The notes under the pieces: generated by a model | The model's input: only the letters and a program-made list of their open reading frames with translations | Told to the model about the DNA's origin: nothing | Databases searched by the model: none | Origin: Phycisphaera sp. | GTDB lineage: Bacteria; Planctomycetota; Phycisphaerae; Phycisphaerales; Zrk34 | Direction: 5' to 3' | Assembly (NCBI GenBank): GCA_016125285.1 | Contig: WGMA01000043.1 | Location: forward strand, 16,832 to 80,831 | Length of the DNA: 64,000 bases | Translations under genes and position numbers: made by a program | Shown: positions 1-8,175 of the stretch, one piece after another | Layout of the letters: the number at the start of each line of letters is the position of its first letter | Numbering within the stretch: position 1 is the first letter of the stretch

Positions 1-590
1 TCTGATTCGGATCGTTCGGCGTTCACCGCAGGATTCATCAGGTTGGCGATCTCCTTTTGCTTCGCTGTAATCGCATCGCGGGTCTTCTGAATCTTCTCCT
101 TGAAGATAGGGATTTGAGGATTTGGCTCATCGACAGCCACGGAATTGAGCGGCTGCACTCTTGAACCACCGCTGATCCCAGTTCGATAGACCTTACGCAC
201 GGTTTCTGGAGCAGACCGCAGTCGTTTTGAGTATTCTGCCAGTTCCTTACGCAGCGACAGAATATCCTTATTCAACCCGTTGACTTGAGCTTTCGTTTCA
301 GCATCCACGGCTTGTTCACCGGTGGTTGCGGGCTGGTTCGCAGGCTTCGGGGGATCGAAGAATCCCTCCGGGAGTTCATCTTCGACAACGGATGCGATGT
401 CTTGCCGTGACAGACGAAGTGTTGCTCTGATGCCTGCTACCATCGCATCCAGTACAACCATATCATCTTTCTGCGCGACGATCTTGCCGATAAACTCTCG
501 GCCATCTTTCATATTGACCACGTCCGCTGTGGCCGTTCCAGCCACCAGCGCGAGGACAAGTCCTGTCAACGGTGCGATCGCTTTCAGCAT
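1..590 (-). CDS. Secreted protein, C-terminus beyond window edge
   Basis: The reading frame opens at an ATG at 590 and runs off the left edge without a stop, giving about 196 residues. The N-terminus (MLKAIAPLTGLVLALVAGTATA) is a typical signal peptide ending in A-x-A. It is followed by a short beta-rich stretch containing DGREFIGKIV and ATLRLSRQDIASVV, which resembles the small domains that planctomycetes carry behind signal peptides (family knowledge). The rest is charged and predicted to be helical or coiled-coil, with heptad-like runs such as LNKDILSLRKELAEY. Probably periplasmic; function unknown. It is the last visible gene of the minus-strand mobile-element run. Confidence 0.75.
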   Translation of the reverse strand, partial: MLKAIAPLTGLVLALVAGTATADVVNMKDGREFIGKIVAQKDDMVVLDAMVAGIRATLRLSRQDIASVVEDELPEGFFDPPKPANQPATTGEQAVDAETKAQVNGLNKDILSLRKELAEYSKRLRSAPETVRKVYRTGISGGSRVQPLNSVAVDEPNPQIPIFKEKIQKTRDAITAKQKEIANLMNPAVNAERSES

Positions 591-621
591 GGCACAATCC
601 CTATATATGTGGTGCATCAAT

Positions 622-753
622 CTACGAATCTAAGCCAGACATTTGTTTCGGGTCCGCAGTCGCAAAGTTGCCGTGTATTGCATCGACCGACTTAGCCTGT
701 TCCACGAAAATCAACCCGGCATAGGTGGTGGTGTGGTTCTTATCCTCTGACAT
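622..753 (-). CDS. Small hypothetical protein (43 aa)
   Basis: A 43-residue frame starts at ATG 753, 15 nt after the stop of the upstream GYF-domain gene, with a GGGAG motif about 7 nt ahead of the ATG. The product (starts MSEDKNHTTTYAG, ends KQMSGLDS) has no membrane segment or motif I recognise. Position, spacing and ribosome-binding site favour a real, probably co-transcribed gene, but its shortness leaves this uncertain. Confidence 0.4.
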   Translation of the reverse strand: MSEDKNHTTTYAGLIFVEQAKSVDAIHGNFATADPKQMSGLDS

Positions 754-768
754 AGCGGGTCTCCCATC

Positions 769-2271
769 TCACCAACGGGTCAGGCCAAAGTCGTAGCTTT
801 TCTCGAAGGTTTCATCAGCGAGTAGTTCGATCTTCATCGTGGTGACCTTGTGCAGGATTGTGCTCGGATCGTCAAAATACCGCTCCAGAGACTTCATCTG
901 AAGCTTATTCTGTACGCTATCTTCCCTGGTGTTATTTGAAACGATGACGGCTGTATACTTCCCTGGCTTGACCCGGTTGAACGTCGCCTTCCCATCCCCG
1001 CCAGCGATTTCAATGTAGGCTCCCTTATTTTCAAGCGCTTTTCGACGGCCCTCCAATACGATCTTCGCGAACCCCGGAGCCAGACAATCCGGTAGCTTGC
1101 CTTGCAACCCTTCCGGGACCAGAACAACAACGGCATCAGCATCTGCCTTGTTGCCAACAAAGTCGTTATATTTCCAGGTAACGGTTATGATTACCTTGCC
1201 TGGCTTGTTCTTCATGGCCTCGATTTCCGCTCGAAGCTTGGCGAGTTCAGCCTGCTCTCGTGAAATCCATTTGCCGTCAATCTTGATAAGGCCCTTGGCT
1301 TCATTCTCGGCATCGATGCGCCTTTGCTCAGCTACGCGCGCCTGCTCCACCTCGTGGGCTCGCTGTTCATCAAGTCGTACCTGCGCCGTCCGCTTCACCT
1401 CTGTTACCCGTCCAATCGCTGCGGTAAACTCGGTGTTATCGGTTCGGTTACTCTGGATGAAATCCAATGTCTTATCAGCTTGCAGTGTGGCCTGAGCAAA
1501 CGCTCCGTTCTGGGCCAAGGCAACGATCTGGTCCTCCAGAATTCTTAGCTTGGCCAAGTTGTCTGCTTCGCGACGACGGGCTTCTTCCAGTCGCCGCTGT
1601 TCCAGCAGTTGCTCCCGGACAGGTTCCGCCACACTCTTCGCTTTGGCAACAGCATCAACCAACCGAGAGTCGCCGAGTTGTCGGTCGCCAACTAGGGCGA
1701 GCATCGCCTCGCAATTGGCGACACCCTTTTCGTTGTTTCCGGCGTGGATAAGTAAAATCGTCTGCTTGCTCAATTGATGTATCTCTGCACTGTGATCCCG
1801 CTCCCACGTATCACGCACAGCCAGCCAGACACCGAGTGTCACAACCACAGCTAGGATCACGGTGACGCTACCGATGTAAACCGACATTGGAATCTTTCGG
1901 AAGAACACCCCGGCACCCGCCGTAGACTCAGGCGGCACCAAGGTTGCTTTGCCACACGCCGGACACGCGTCCTGCCTTCCTGCGAATGAGGCGGCGGACT
2001 CAAGAAACGTGCCACAGTGATCGCAGTAATACTTGATCACCCCGCGTTGAAGTGGCGGTGACGCCTTCTGCTGCAACGCCGGGCTGTCAGCGGGCACAGC
2101 ATTTCGGCCTGCTGTAGACAGAGCCGCAGCAGGCGATACCCACCCCGTCATGCCGTCTGGTTGAACCTGATCAAGATCACCAAGTTCGCCCTTGTCGACA
2201 AGGTCTGTGATCATTTCGACTGAAACAGGGCCATAGACCTGACCATCTTTGATGTAGTGCCAACCAGACAT
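769..2271 (-). CDS. GYF_2 / zinc-ribbon / coiled-coil membrane protein
   Basis: About 500 residues. The N-terminal 55 residues (SGWHYIKDGQVYGPVS, then TGWVSP) match the GYF_2 (DUF4339) pattern, a small domain thought to bind proline-rich peptides. Next comes a zinc ribbon with YYCDHCG and ACPACG, then one membrane segment around residues 125-150 (SVYIGSVTVILAVVVTLGVW). A long charged coiled coil with many EQRR/EAR repeats follows, then a C-terminal unknown region. The start is placed at 2271 rather than 2283 because GGAG sits 6 nt before that ATG. This architecture is common in planctomycetes. Its role in the mobile element is unknown; membrane anchoring with cytoplasmic GYF and zinc ribbon is inferred. 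Confidence 0.8.
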   Translation of the reverse strand: MSGWHYIKDGQVYGPVSVEMITDLVDKGELGDLDQVQPDGMTGWVSPAAALSTAGRNAVPADSPALQQKASPPLQRGVIKYYCDHCGTFLESAASFAGRQDACPACGKATLVPPESTAGAGVFFRKIPMSVYIGSVTVILAVVVTLGVWLAVRDTWERDHSAEIHQLSKQTILLIHAGNNEKGVANCEAMLALVGDRQLGDSRLVDAVAKAKSVAEPVREQLLEQRRLEEARRREADNLAKLRILEDQIVALAQNGAFAQATLQADKTLDFIQSNRTDNTEFTAAIGRVTEVKRTAQVRLDEQRAHEVEQARVAEQRRIDAENEAKGLIKIDGKWISREQAELAKLRAEIEAMKNKPGKVIITVTWKYNDFVGNKADADAVVVLVPEGLQGKLPDCLAPGFAKIVLEGRRKALENKGAYIEIAGGDGKATFNRVKPGKYTAVIVSNNTREDSVQNKLQMKSLERYFDDPSTILHKVTTMKIELLADETFEKSYDFGLTRW

Positions 2272-2314
2272 GAGTTTCTCCATCCAAGCGAGTCGTTACA
2301 CCTCGGTTCGAATA

Positions 2315-3325
2315 TCAATCTGACAAAGACATGCTCTCTCGCTGAGTCCCATCCATCGCGTAGACACCGACAATGGCCTCGGCGAGACCACGGATTTCCT
2401 GTGCGAGTTCTTTTGGCTTGAGCACCCGGGCGTGCGGACCCCACTGCATCATCCAGTTCTTGATCTCATCTAATCCACTGACCGTGGATCGGAAGATCAG
2501 GGCTCCGTCGTCTCGCCACTCCAGACGTTGTGTGTGGTGCCAACTCGTCTCGGCGACCAGTTCGGCGATCTCCGGATCGAACTCGATCTCGACGTGATAA
2601 TCGCGCTCACCGCGATACACGGTCCATGCGTTGCCGAGCATTTCACGCAGGGAGAACTCGGGCTCGATGTCGATCGGTTGATCGGTCAACTCGATCTTTT
2701 TGAACCGGGCGACTCGGTAGAGCTTTGTCTTATCGTCTTCGACATCGTGGGCGGCGAGATACCAAGCCTGTCCACAGAGGAACACACGACACGGTTGCAG
2801 ATTCACCTCGACGGTGCGTTTTTCGTGGGGCGAGTAATAGGTGCCATTGATCTGCCTGCGGGTCAGCAGAGCATTCTGCAGCACGATCATGACCTTGCGT
2901 GCGTGACCGTGTTCGGCCATCCCCACGTTGAGGATCTCAAACAACTCACCGGCTGCACGTATCAGGTCCTGCTGCTTGGGCGGCAGCGTACCCAGCAGTT
3001 TGTCACGTACTTCACAGACCTGATCGAGCAACGGGATGCAGCGACCTTCCGCGACCCGGGTCATCACCGCCAGGTCCAGGCACTCCTGATCGGTTAAGCC
3101 CACGGGCGGGAAGAACCACTCTGGCCGGATGCGATAACCGCCACCCTCACCGAAGTCGGGGTCGAAGAAATACGGCACACCGGCCAGTTCGAGTACGGCC
3201 AGGTCACGGTAGATGTTGCGGCGGGATGTGCCGAAATGTTCTGCCAGGTTGCGGGCGTTCCACGACCCCGGCCCGCGGAGCAGGCTGATGACCTGAATCA
3301 GTCTATTGAGTCTCTTGCCTCGCAC
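2315..3325 (-). CDS. WYL-domain transcriptional regulator
   Basis: 336 residues with a GTG start. The N-terminus is a winged helix (RLNRLIQVISLLRGPGSWNA, then LAEHFGTSRRNIYRDLAVLE), as in the DeoR/HTH_11 class. The middle and C-terminus carry a WYL-type domain, seen in CGQAWYLAAHDVEDDKTKLY followed by RVARFKKI. WYL proteins sense ligands, often nucleic acids, and frequently control defence or DNA-damage genes (family knowledge). A perfect inverted repeat lies just upstream of the start (3334-3358) and may be its own operator. The neighbours are a candidate PD-(D/E)XK nuclease upstream and a GYF/zinc-ribbon protein downstream. Confidence 0.88.
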   Translation of the reverse strand: MRGKRLNRLIQVISLLRGPGSWNARNLAEHFGTSRRNIYRDLAVLELAGVPYFFDPDFGEGGGYRIRPEWFFPPVGLTDQECLDLAVMTRVAEGRCIPLLDQVCEVRDKLLGTLPPKQQDLIRAAGELFEILNVGMAEHGHARKVMIVLQNALLTRRQINGTYYSPHEKRTVEVNLQPCRVFLCGQAWYLAAHDVEDDKTKLYRVARFKKIELTDQPIDIEPEFSLREMLGNAWTVYRGERDYHVEIEFDPEIAELVAETSWHHTQRLEWRDDGALIFRSTVSGLDEIKNWMMQWGPHARVLKPKELAQEIRGLAEAIVGVYAMDGTQRESMSLSD

Positions 3326-3333
3326 GGCGACCG

Positions 3334-3358
3334 GTACCCCACTAGGGAACCGGGGTAC
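3334..3358. promoter_or_regulatory. Inverted repeat upstream of WYL regulator
   Basis: GTACCCC and GGGGTAC are separated by 11 nt. The pair lies 8-33 nt upstream of the GTG start of the WYL gene, and a further half-site-like CTACCCC lies at about 3368. Position and symmetry suit an autoregulatory operator; this is inference. Confidence 0.5.
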
Positions 3359-3406
3359 TGTGCGGGCTACCCCCTGACACTAAAGTGGTCACAGGGCACG
3401 AGATTT

Positions 3407-4405
3407 TCATGACTGCTGATGCAGGCCAAAGGCCCGGTGGAGCTTCGCGGTCTTGTTCCTCATGTAGCGGCAGAGCGCGGCGAGCGACTCGTGCCCGCGC
3501 GCCCGGTCGTGGATCGCTTCCCAGGTAATCTGCGTGAATCGGTCGGCGTGGCTAGGCGTGAGCAGGCAACTGAATGCCTCAGCTGCGTCACGTTCCGTTG
3601 CCCTTCGGACCAGATTCGCGTGATACGCTCGCGTCGTGCGGGCATCCTGCTGCGCCATCCACTCGGCGAAGACCGTGTTTCGCCAGAGCTGATAATGGAT
3701 GCGGTCGCACGCACGCGCGGTATCACGGCACAGAAGCCTCAACCCATCATCCCAGTAGATGTCCAGCAGTTCGTCGAACGTCAGGTCATGCGGGGACCTG
3801 CGATTGCCCGCTTGGTAGAACGTGTTGCCGCTGGTGAATTTCGCCTCGATGTGGATCAGGTACTCACCGGGCAGGTGCAGCGAGATGTCCGGTTCCGTGA
3901 GCGGCCGGTCCACCGGTAGATTGGACTCAAACCGACGGCGCGCCCGCTCCAGCAACTCCCACGGTCCCAGTGAATCATCGCTGACCCGCAGCCCCCACAG
4001 GTAGAGCACCGGCTCGGCGTCAACGTGTGACCCGGTGATCATGGTCGCGATGTCTTTGAGGTGTCGTGCATTCATGAGCGACCGCAGCACGTTCCACGTC
4101 AACATGTCCTCGGAGTTCTCCATGCCGAAGCGGTTGGAGCCGACCTTCTCCGAGTGGCCCACCACTCGATCCGCGAACAGTTTGCGATCCACGATGCAGT
4201 TGCGGGCCTGATCGGCGTAGCGGTAGGTGCCCGACCGGTGGACGTAGATGCCGTGCTGCGGGCACGACTCGCCGCCGCCGCGTCGCGATGGGGCCTCGAC
4301 CCAGCACCGACAACTGCGGACCACGCACCGGACCTTGCCGTTGTCCGGATGGGTTACGAGTCGCGGCTCGACGTCATCGACACCATAGGGCAGTGGGTCA
4401 TCCAT
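3407..4405 (-). CDS. Candidate PD-(D/E)XK nuclease-like protein
   Basis: 332 residues. The first 75 contain cysteine/histidine pairs (CVVRSCRCW, then CPQHGIYVH) that could form a zinc-binding region. The centre has EPDISLHLPGEYLIHIEAKF, an Asp followed after a beta-hairpin by E-A-K, which is the spacing and order of a PD-(D/E)XK nuclease core. The C-terminal half is helical and tryptophan/arginine-rich. The gene starts 7 nt after a small upstream ORF and ends about 80 nt before the WYL regulator's upstream region. I do not recognise a named family; the nuclease call rests on this one motif and needs structural confirmation. The host function could be defence, restriction or element transfer. 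Confidence 0.55.
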   Translation of the reverse strand: MDDPLPYGVDDVEPRLVTHPDNGKVRCVVRSCRCWVEAPSRRGGGESCPQHGIYVHRSGTYRYADQARNCIVDRKLFADRVVGHSEKVGSNRFGMENSEDMLTWNVLRSLMNARHLKDIATMITGSHVDAEPVLYLWGLRVSDDSLGPWELLERARRRFESNLPVDRPLTEPDISLHLPGEYLIHIEAKFTSGNTFYQAGNRRSPHDLTFDELLDIYWDDGLRLLCRDTARACDRIHYQLWRNTVFAEWMAQQDARTTRAYHANLVRRATERDAAEAFSCLLTPSHADRFTQITWEAIHDRARGHESLAALCRYMRNKTAKLHRAFGLHQQS

Positions 4406-4412
4406 GACTGAC

Positions 4413-4577
4413 CTATACCCCCCGCTCGGTCCTCTGATCTGCGACAGCCGGGCACACCGGCAGGAAGAGTTTGTGCACGCGGGCCTCGAGCGATTCGGTC
4501 ATGTCGTCCAAGGGGCTCCTTCCGGTCTTCGGCCTGCGGTCACCCGTGAAATAGATGTTGACGAGATGGGCAGTCAT
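4413..4577 (-). CDS. Small hypothetical protein (54 aa)
   Basis: A 54-residue frame (starts MTAHLVNIYFTGDRR) sits exactly between the SprT-like gene, 13 nt upstream, and the candidate nuclease gene, 7 nt downstream. Its end, rich in G, provides the ribosome-binding region of the next gene. No motif is recognised and its own ribosome-binding site is weak. The tight fit argues for a coupled operon gene rather than chance. Confidence 0.42.
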   Translation of the reverse strand: MTAHLVNIYFTGDRRPKTGRSPLDDMTESLEARVHKLFLPVCPAVADQRTERGV

Positions 4578-4590
4578 GCCGACCCGGCCA

Positions 4591-5103
4591 TCAGGGGCCC
4601 GCGTCTGGCCGATCCAGTATTTTGAGCGTGCCCTTGGACTCCGGGCCGCAGTGTCGACAGTAGGAACGAGCGAGCGCCTCGGGTCGGATGCGTCGATGTC
4701 GTCGAGCCAGTTCCTTTTCGCAGCAACCGCACAACAACACGTATCGCCCCTTGACCACCGTGATGTGTTCACCGGCCAGACGCTGTGGCTTGGCTCCGAT
4801 CCTCCGACATACGGCCTTCCACACGCTGTTGTGACCATTCTTGAGCCCCGCGATCGCATGGGCGATCTCGTGCAGGATCGTGTCTCGCACCTCATGGTCA
4901 TTGTTCAGGGCAACCAGGTAGCGGCTGAGTTTGATCGTCTTGATCTCGACGTACTTTCCCGTCGAGGGATCACGTCTGCGACGTATCTGACACCGGCCGA
5001 GTTGCCGCTTGCCGTTGGACCACGCGAAGCGCCAGCCGTCGGCGATCAGTCCGTGCTCGGTCATCAGGTCGATAGCGAGTTGTTCGGCTTGTTCGTGTGT
5101 CAT
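4591..5103 (-). CDS. SprT-like zinc metalloprotease
   Basis: 170 residues. The zinc-binding HExxH motif is visible in DTILHEIAHAIAGLKNGHNS, with the third ligand likely in the following H-N-S-x-W segment. A C-terminal zinc ribbon (LLCGCCEKEL, then YCRHCG) completes the SprT/Spartan-like layout. Spartan proteins cleave DNA-protein crosslinks in eukaryotes, while bacterial and phage SprT-like proteins are poorly characterised (family knowledge). Here the gene lies 9 nt from the DUF932 gene upstream, within a run of element genes, so a role in element DNA processing or protein removal is plausible. Confidence 0.85.
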   Translation of the reverse strand: MTHEQAEQLAIDLMTEHGLIADGWRFAWSNGKRQLGRCQIRRRRDPSTGKYVEIKTIKLSRYLVALNNDHEVRDTILHEIAHAIAGLKNGHNSVWKAVCRRIGAKPQRLAGEHITVVKGRYVLLCGCCEKELARRHRRIRPEALARSYCRHCGPESKGTLKILDRPDAGP

Positions 5104-5112
5104 GGTTCGGAT

Positions 5113-6075
5113 TCAGTTCAAGGATGATTTGAGCATCTGCTCGGCGACGGAATAGGCCCGTTGCTTGAGACTCGCGCCGGACCCGAACAGCGCCGAGTTT
5201 ACCGGGTCCACGCTGCGACGACCGTTGTGATCAATCAGTTCCGTGACGCTGTTGACCGCTCCCCACAGCGACCCGCGTGCGAACCGCGATCCGATACCGC
5301 CTTCATAGAGTTCGGTCAGACGCTGAAGTTTGCGGGCGTGGTTCTGCCGCTGCTTGTCGTCGTACGGCATCGGCAATACGCGATCATAGAACTCGGTCAG
5401 TTGACGGGCATTGATCACCCGGCGCGCCATTGCACGCATCGCCTCGGCGGTCCGGTCATACGCACGGCTGAGTTTCGCGATCACCGCGCCGGCCTCGTTC
5501 ATCTTCGACTGTACGTCCCTGCCGTGCCGGATGGAAAACCCTCGTCCGCGCCGCGTGGCCACAGCGAGTTGATTGAGGCACACCACGCGAATCGGGCTCA
5601 GCAGCACACGCAGCGCCGTCGATCCGTTGTGCGAGTTGACCATCAGCAGCGTCCGCTGCACGGTGTCGCCGGGAACAACCTCGATGGGTTCGGGCAGGTC
5701 GGCGATCAGGTACACACGCTGTCCGCCGGTGACCATCCCCCCGCGGCGATAGGTCGCTCCAGCGGTGCGGACCAGTTCGTGGAAGAAGGCGACCGCCACG
5801 GCGTTGTCCACCGGTTTGTAGCTGTCGCCGACGATCCCGAGCACGCCGGCCTGATCGAATCGCTTGTCCTGCCGGACCACGGCAAAGCGTTTGGGAACGG
5901 CGATGCAGTTTTCATCATCGGTCCGCAGCGGGACTTTCGCCACAGTCCAGTTCAATCCCGCCGCGTCTATCACGTCATCGGGGGTCTCGGCCTCGTCCAG
6001 CGTGACACCCGACCGTTGCCAGGCGACAGGTTCCTGCGGCGTGAGTGTGACGGGTTGTTCAAGTAGTCCGATCAT
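5113..6075 (-). CDS. DUF932 (phage/plasmid-like TIGR03299) protein
   Basis: 320 residues from ATG 6075, chosen because CGGAG lies 8-9 nt upstream; an upstream in-frame start at 6165 lacks such support. The sequence follows the DUF932 family: an N-terminal beta region (LNWTVAKVPLRTDDENCIAV), the KRFAVVRQDKRFDQAGVLG segment, a central segment ending TLLMVNSHNGSTALRV and CLNQLAV, and a helical C-terminus with RQLTEFYDRVLPMP. The family is found in phages, plasmids and integrated elements, and its molecular function is not established. It supports the view that 1-11.6 kb is a mobile element. Confidence 0.85.
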   Translation of the reverse strand: MIGLLEQPVTLTPQEPVAWQRSGVTLDEAETPDDVIDAAGLNWTVAKVPLRTDDENCIAVPKRFAVVRQDKRFDQAGVLGIVGDSYKPVDNAVAVAFFHELVRTAGATYRRGGMVTGGQRVYLIADLPEPIEVVPGDTVQRTLLMVNSHNGSTALRVLLSPIRVVCLNQLAVATRRGRGFSIRHGRDVQSKMNEAGAVIAKLSRAYDRTAEAMRAMARRVINARQLTEFYDRVLPMPYDDKQRQNHARKLQRLTELYEGGIGSRFARGSLWGAVNSVTELIDHNGRRSVDPVNSALFGSGASLKQRAYSVAEQMLKSSLN

Positions 6076-6234
6076 GGCGTGGCTCCGTTCGTGAGTGATC
6101 TCCGCTGGTAACCCGTACACCGCACGGCCTGCGGTGTTCTCGCTTACACGACATACCGCATTCAAACCATCTGCGAAAAACCGCCCGCCCGGGCTTCGGG
6201 GACTTGCGTCGATGCCCGAACGGACGGCATGTTG

Positions 6235-6453
6235 TTACTCGCTGAGGCGCATCTCGCGCGAACGCTCGAAGGCAATCACGTCCTCGCGGTGGTAACGCAC
6301 GCCGCCGTTTCGGCCGTGACCGAGGAACAGCGTCCGGAACCGTTCACGACGGGCAATCCGGCTGACCGTCGATCGAGCGCATGACCAGCGCGCCGCCAGA
6401 ATCTTTGGTGAAACATAGAGTGCTTCGTCGTTTATGTCGGCGTTCTGTCTCAT
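6235..6453 (-). CDS. Excisionase-like helix-turn-helix protein
   Basis: About 72 residues if started at ATG 6453; the frame stays open to 6546. The sequence LYVSPKILAARWSCARSTVS followed by VRYHREDVIAFERSR has the layout of MerR-like/excisionase HTH domains (HTH_17): a helix pair, a wing, then a terminal R-Y-x-x-E-D-V-x-x-F/W-E-R. Such proteins direct excision or control element genes (family knowledge). No clear ribosome-binding site decides the start. Confidence 0.75.
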   Translation of the reverse strand: MRQNADINDEALYVSPKILAARWSCARSTVSRIARRERFRTLFLGHGRNGGVRYHREDVIAFERSREMRLSE

Positions 6454-6511
6454 GACCCATGTACGCCAAGGCGCCCGTCCGGCTTGAACACTGCACATCA
6501 TTGTCGCATTC

Positions 6512-7048
6512 TCACCCACCGTCTCGATAGGAAACGCGCCGGGCAAATTGCGGGTTGTGGTGCATGACCCACGAGGCTGGCCGGATGGCGTCGGTCTTCA
6601 ACTCGAACGGCTGAGCCCAACGGCTCCATCGCCGCGAAGTTGCTGAAGCGTTTTTCTCTGCGAACTCACGCAGTGCAGGCGTCCGCCGATACACGTCGAA
6701 GAGCGGGGCGGGATCTACTGCTGGTTCACACACCGCCACCGCCTCGCGCAATTCAACAGGCGCGCCAGCATCGACTGCTAACTCCAGCATCAGCCCCATC
6801 GTGGGGCGGTGATCAGTATCGAGCTCCTCACGAATCAGTCGATGCAATCTGAGAATATCGATCAGTGCCCCGTAACGGCTAAGCCAGGTAACGGCCATGA
6901 TAAGCAGCCGTGCATTACCCGGTGCGTGTCGTACGGTATCCAACAGCAGCAACTCGAGGTCGGGACTATGGGGAGCCGGTTCAACGTTGAACATCACCCC
7001 CACTCGCACCCAGTCTGCTATCAGGTTGCTCTCTTGTCGATCACCCAT
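6512..7048 (-). CDS. Hypothetical protein of the mobile element
   Basis: 178 residues with no recognised domain. The central part is helical and leucine-rich (PDLELLLLDTVRHAPGNARL, LSRYGALIDILRLHRLI), and the C-terminus is aromatic and basic (RRWSRWAQPFELKTDAIRPA). The composition is protein-like and it lies in line with neighbouring minus-strand genes. An alternative start at the internal methionine in VGVMFNVEP is possible, because the first ATG has no visible ribosome-binding site. About 180 nt without genes separates it from the TIGR04255 cluster upstream. Confidence 0.65.
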   Translation of the reverse strand: MGDRQESNLIADWVRVGVMFNVEPAPHSPDLELLLLDTVRHAPGNARLLIMAVTWLSRYGALIDILRLHRLIREELDTDHRPTMGLMLELAVDAGAPVELREAVAVCEPAVDPAPLFDVYRRTPALREFAEKNASATSRRWSRWAQPFELKTDAIRPASWVMHHNPQFARRVSYRDGG

Positions 7049-7227
7049 CGTCAGTGGTTATCGGCGCCTCGAAGGCAATTGGATAAAGACATACCCAAAT
7101 CATCACGAGTGGGTGTTCTTCTATCCGGGTCTCGTAGCCCCAACCGACAAGTCATCATCAGAGCACACACCAGCCCGAACAGGACACCCGATCATTGAAG
7201 CGGCGGATCGAGGCCAGTTGATGTGAC

Positions 7228-7695
7228 CTAAGCCGTCTCGGCTTCGTAAACAATCGTCGCGCTATCACGAAGGGCTATCGCCCACTCTTCCATCCGAGCC
7301 TCTTTGTCCGGATCACGCCGATCCAAGCTATTCAGTTCGGGGATGAGCGAGTGGCCGAGGTCATCCGCCAGAGGGTCGGTCTTGACGGTGAGTTGAAGCT
7401 CCACGACATCGCTGACACCAAACTCGGCGAGGTGAGCCTTCTTTCCGTTATGCGGCATCGTTGCGGCGTGGTCGACGGTGGTCAGATCCGCACGGCTCAC
7501 AGATAGGCCAGTCATGTCGCCGGGCTTGTCTTCGGACACCCAAGGCCGGGGCATAAACGCACGCTGCGGTATAGGTTTCGTGCCCTTTCTCGGGTTATAC
7601 CACTCCGACGGGACACGACGATACAATCGTTCGTCGTCACCTACTGGCGGAACGGACGCCGGGATTGTGCTGTTGCTACCTGTGCCTTCCGCCAT
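7228..7695 (-). CDS. Third gene of TIGR04255 cluster, unknown function
   Basis: 155 residues from ATG 7695, preceded by AAGGA about 10 nt upstream; a TTG directly before it is less likely. The N-terminus is polar. The middle reads ERLYRRVPSEWYNPRKGTKP and FMPRPWVSEDKPGDMTGLSV, and the C-terminus is acidic and helical. No catalytic motif is recognised. It begins 7 nt after the stop of the preceding 157-aa gene, so the two are very likely translated together with the TIGR04255 gene. Confidence 0.7.
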   Translation of the reverse strand: MAEGTGSNSTIPASVPPVGDDERLYRRVPSEWYNPRKGTKPIPQRAFMPRPWVSEDKPGDMTGLSVSRADLTTVDHAATMPHNGKKAHLAEFGVSDVVELQLTVKTDPLADDLGHSLIPELNSLDRRDPDKEARMEEWAIALRDSATIVYEAETA

Positions 7696-7701
7696 CAAGA
7701 C

Positions 7702-8175
7702 TCATCCTTGAAGTTCCAACTGGCGGCTTTCCGGATTCCGTCTTAGCACAAGCTTAGCCTGCACGCGCCCCTGCTTGAACAGGGTGTATCGAGCGACACC
7801 GCGACCGACGAAATCAATGATGACCGTTTCTTGACCGTCGTTCCACTCCATCGCGACGCGACCGCTTCCGGAGGGAATGATGCTGTCGGGCGCAACATCG
7901 CCATCTTCAAACCGGCTTTGATCGAACGCGTAGTCGATCGCGGTATCGAGGATCGCGGCGTCCGGCCGATCCTCCGGATCGAATTGGTCAGGCGAAGACT
8001 TCCAACCGAGCAGCACGTCAACGGCCTGCTGCCAGTCGTTGGCTTTCTGCTGGCAGATGATCGTGTCCTGACGAACCGACGATGCCAATGCATCGGCAGG
8101 TGTTCCAGCCGTATCGCCTGATTCAAACACCTTGTCCCGCAAAATACCCGTGTTGCTGTCTTGAACTGTGCTCAT
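7702..8175 (-). CDS. Second gene of TIGR04255 cluster, unknown function
   Basis: 157 residues. It overlaps the end of the TIGR04255 gene by 4 nt (ATGA), which indicates translational coupling. The N-terminal half is polar and acidic. The C-terminal half alternates hydrophobic and polar residues as beta strands (VAMEWNDGQETVIIDFVGRG, ARYTLFKQGRVQAKLVL), suggesting a small beta-sheet domain. No family is recognised. Its partner genes suggest a three-component unit. Confidence 0.72.
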   Translation of the reverse strand: MSTVQDSNTGILRDKVFESGDTAGTPADALASSVRQDTIICQQKANDWQQAVDVLLGWKSSPDQFDPEDRPDAAILDTAIDYAFDQSRFEDGDVAPDSIIPSGSGRVAMEWNDGQETVIIDFVGRGVARYTLFKQGRVQAKLVLRRNPESRQLELQG

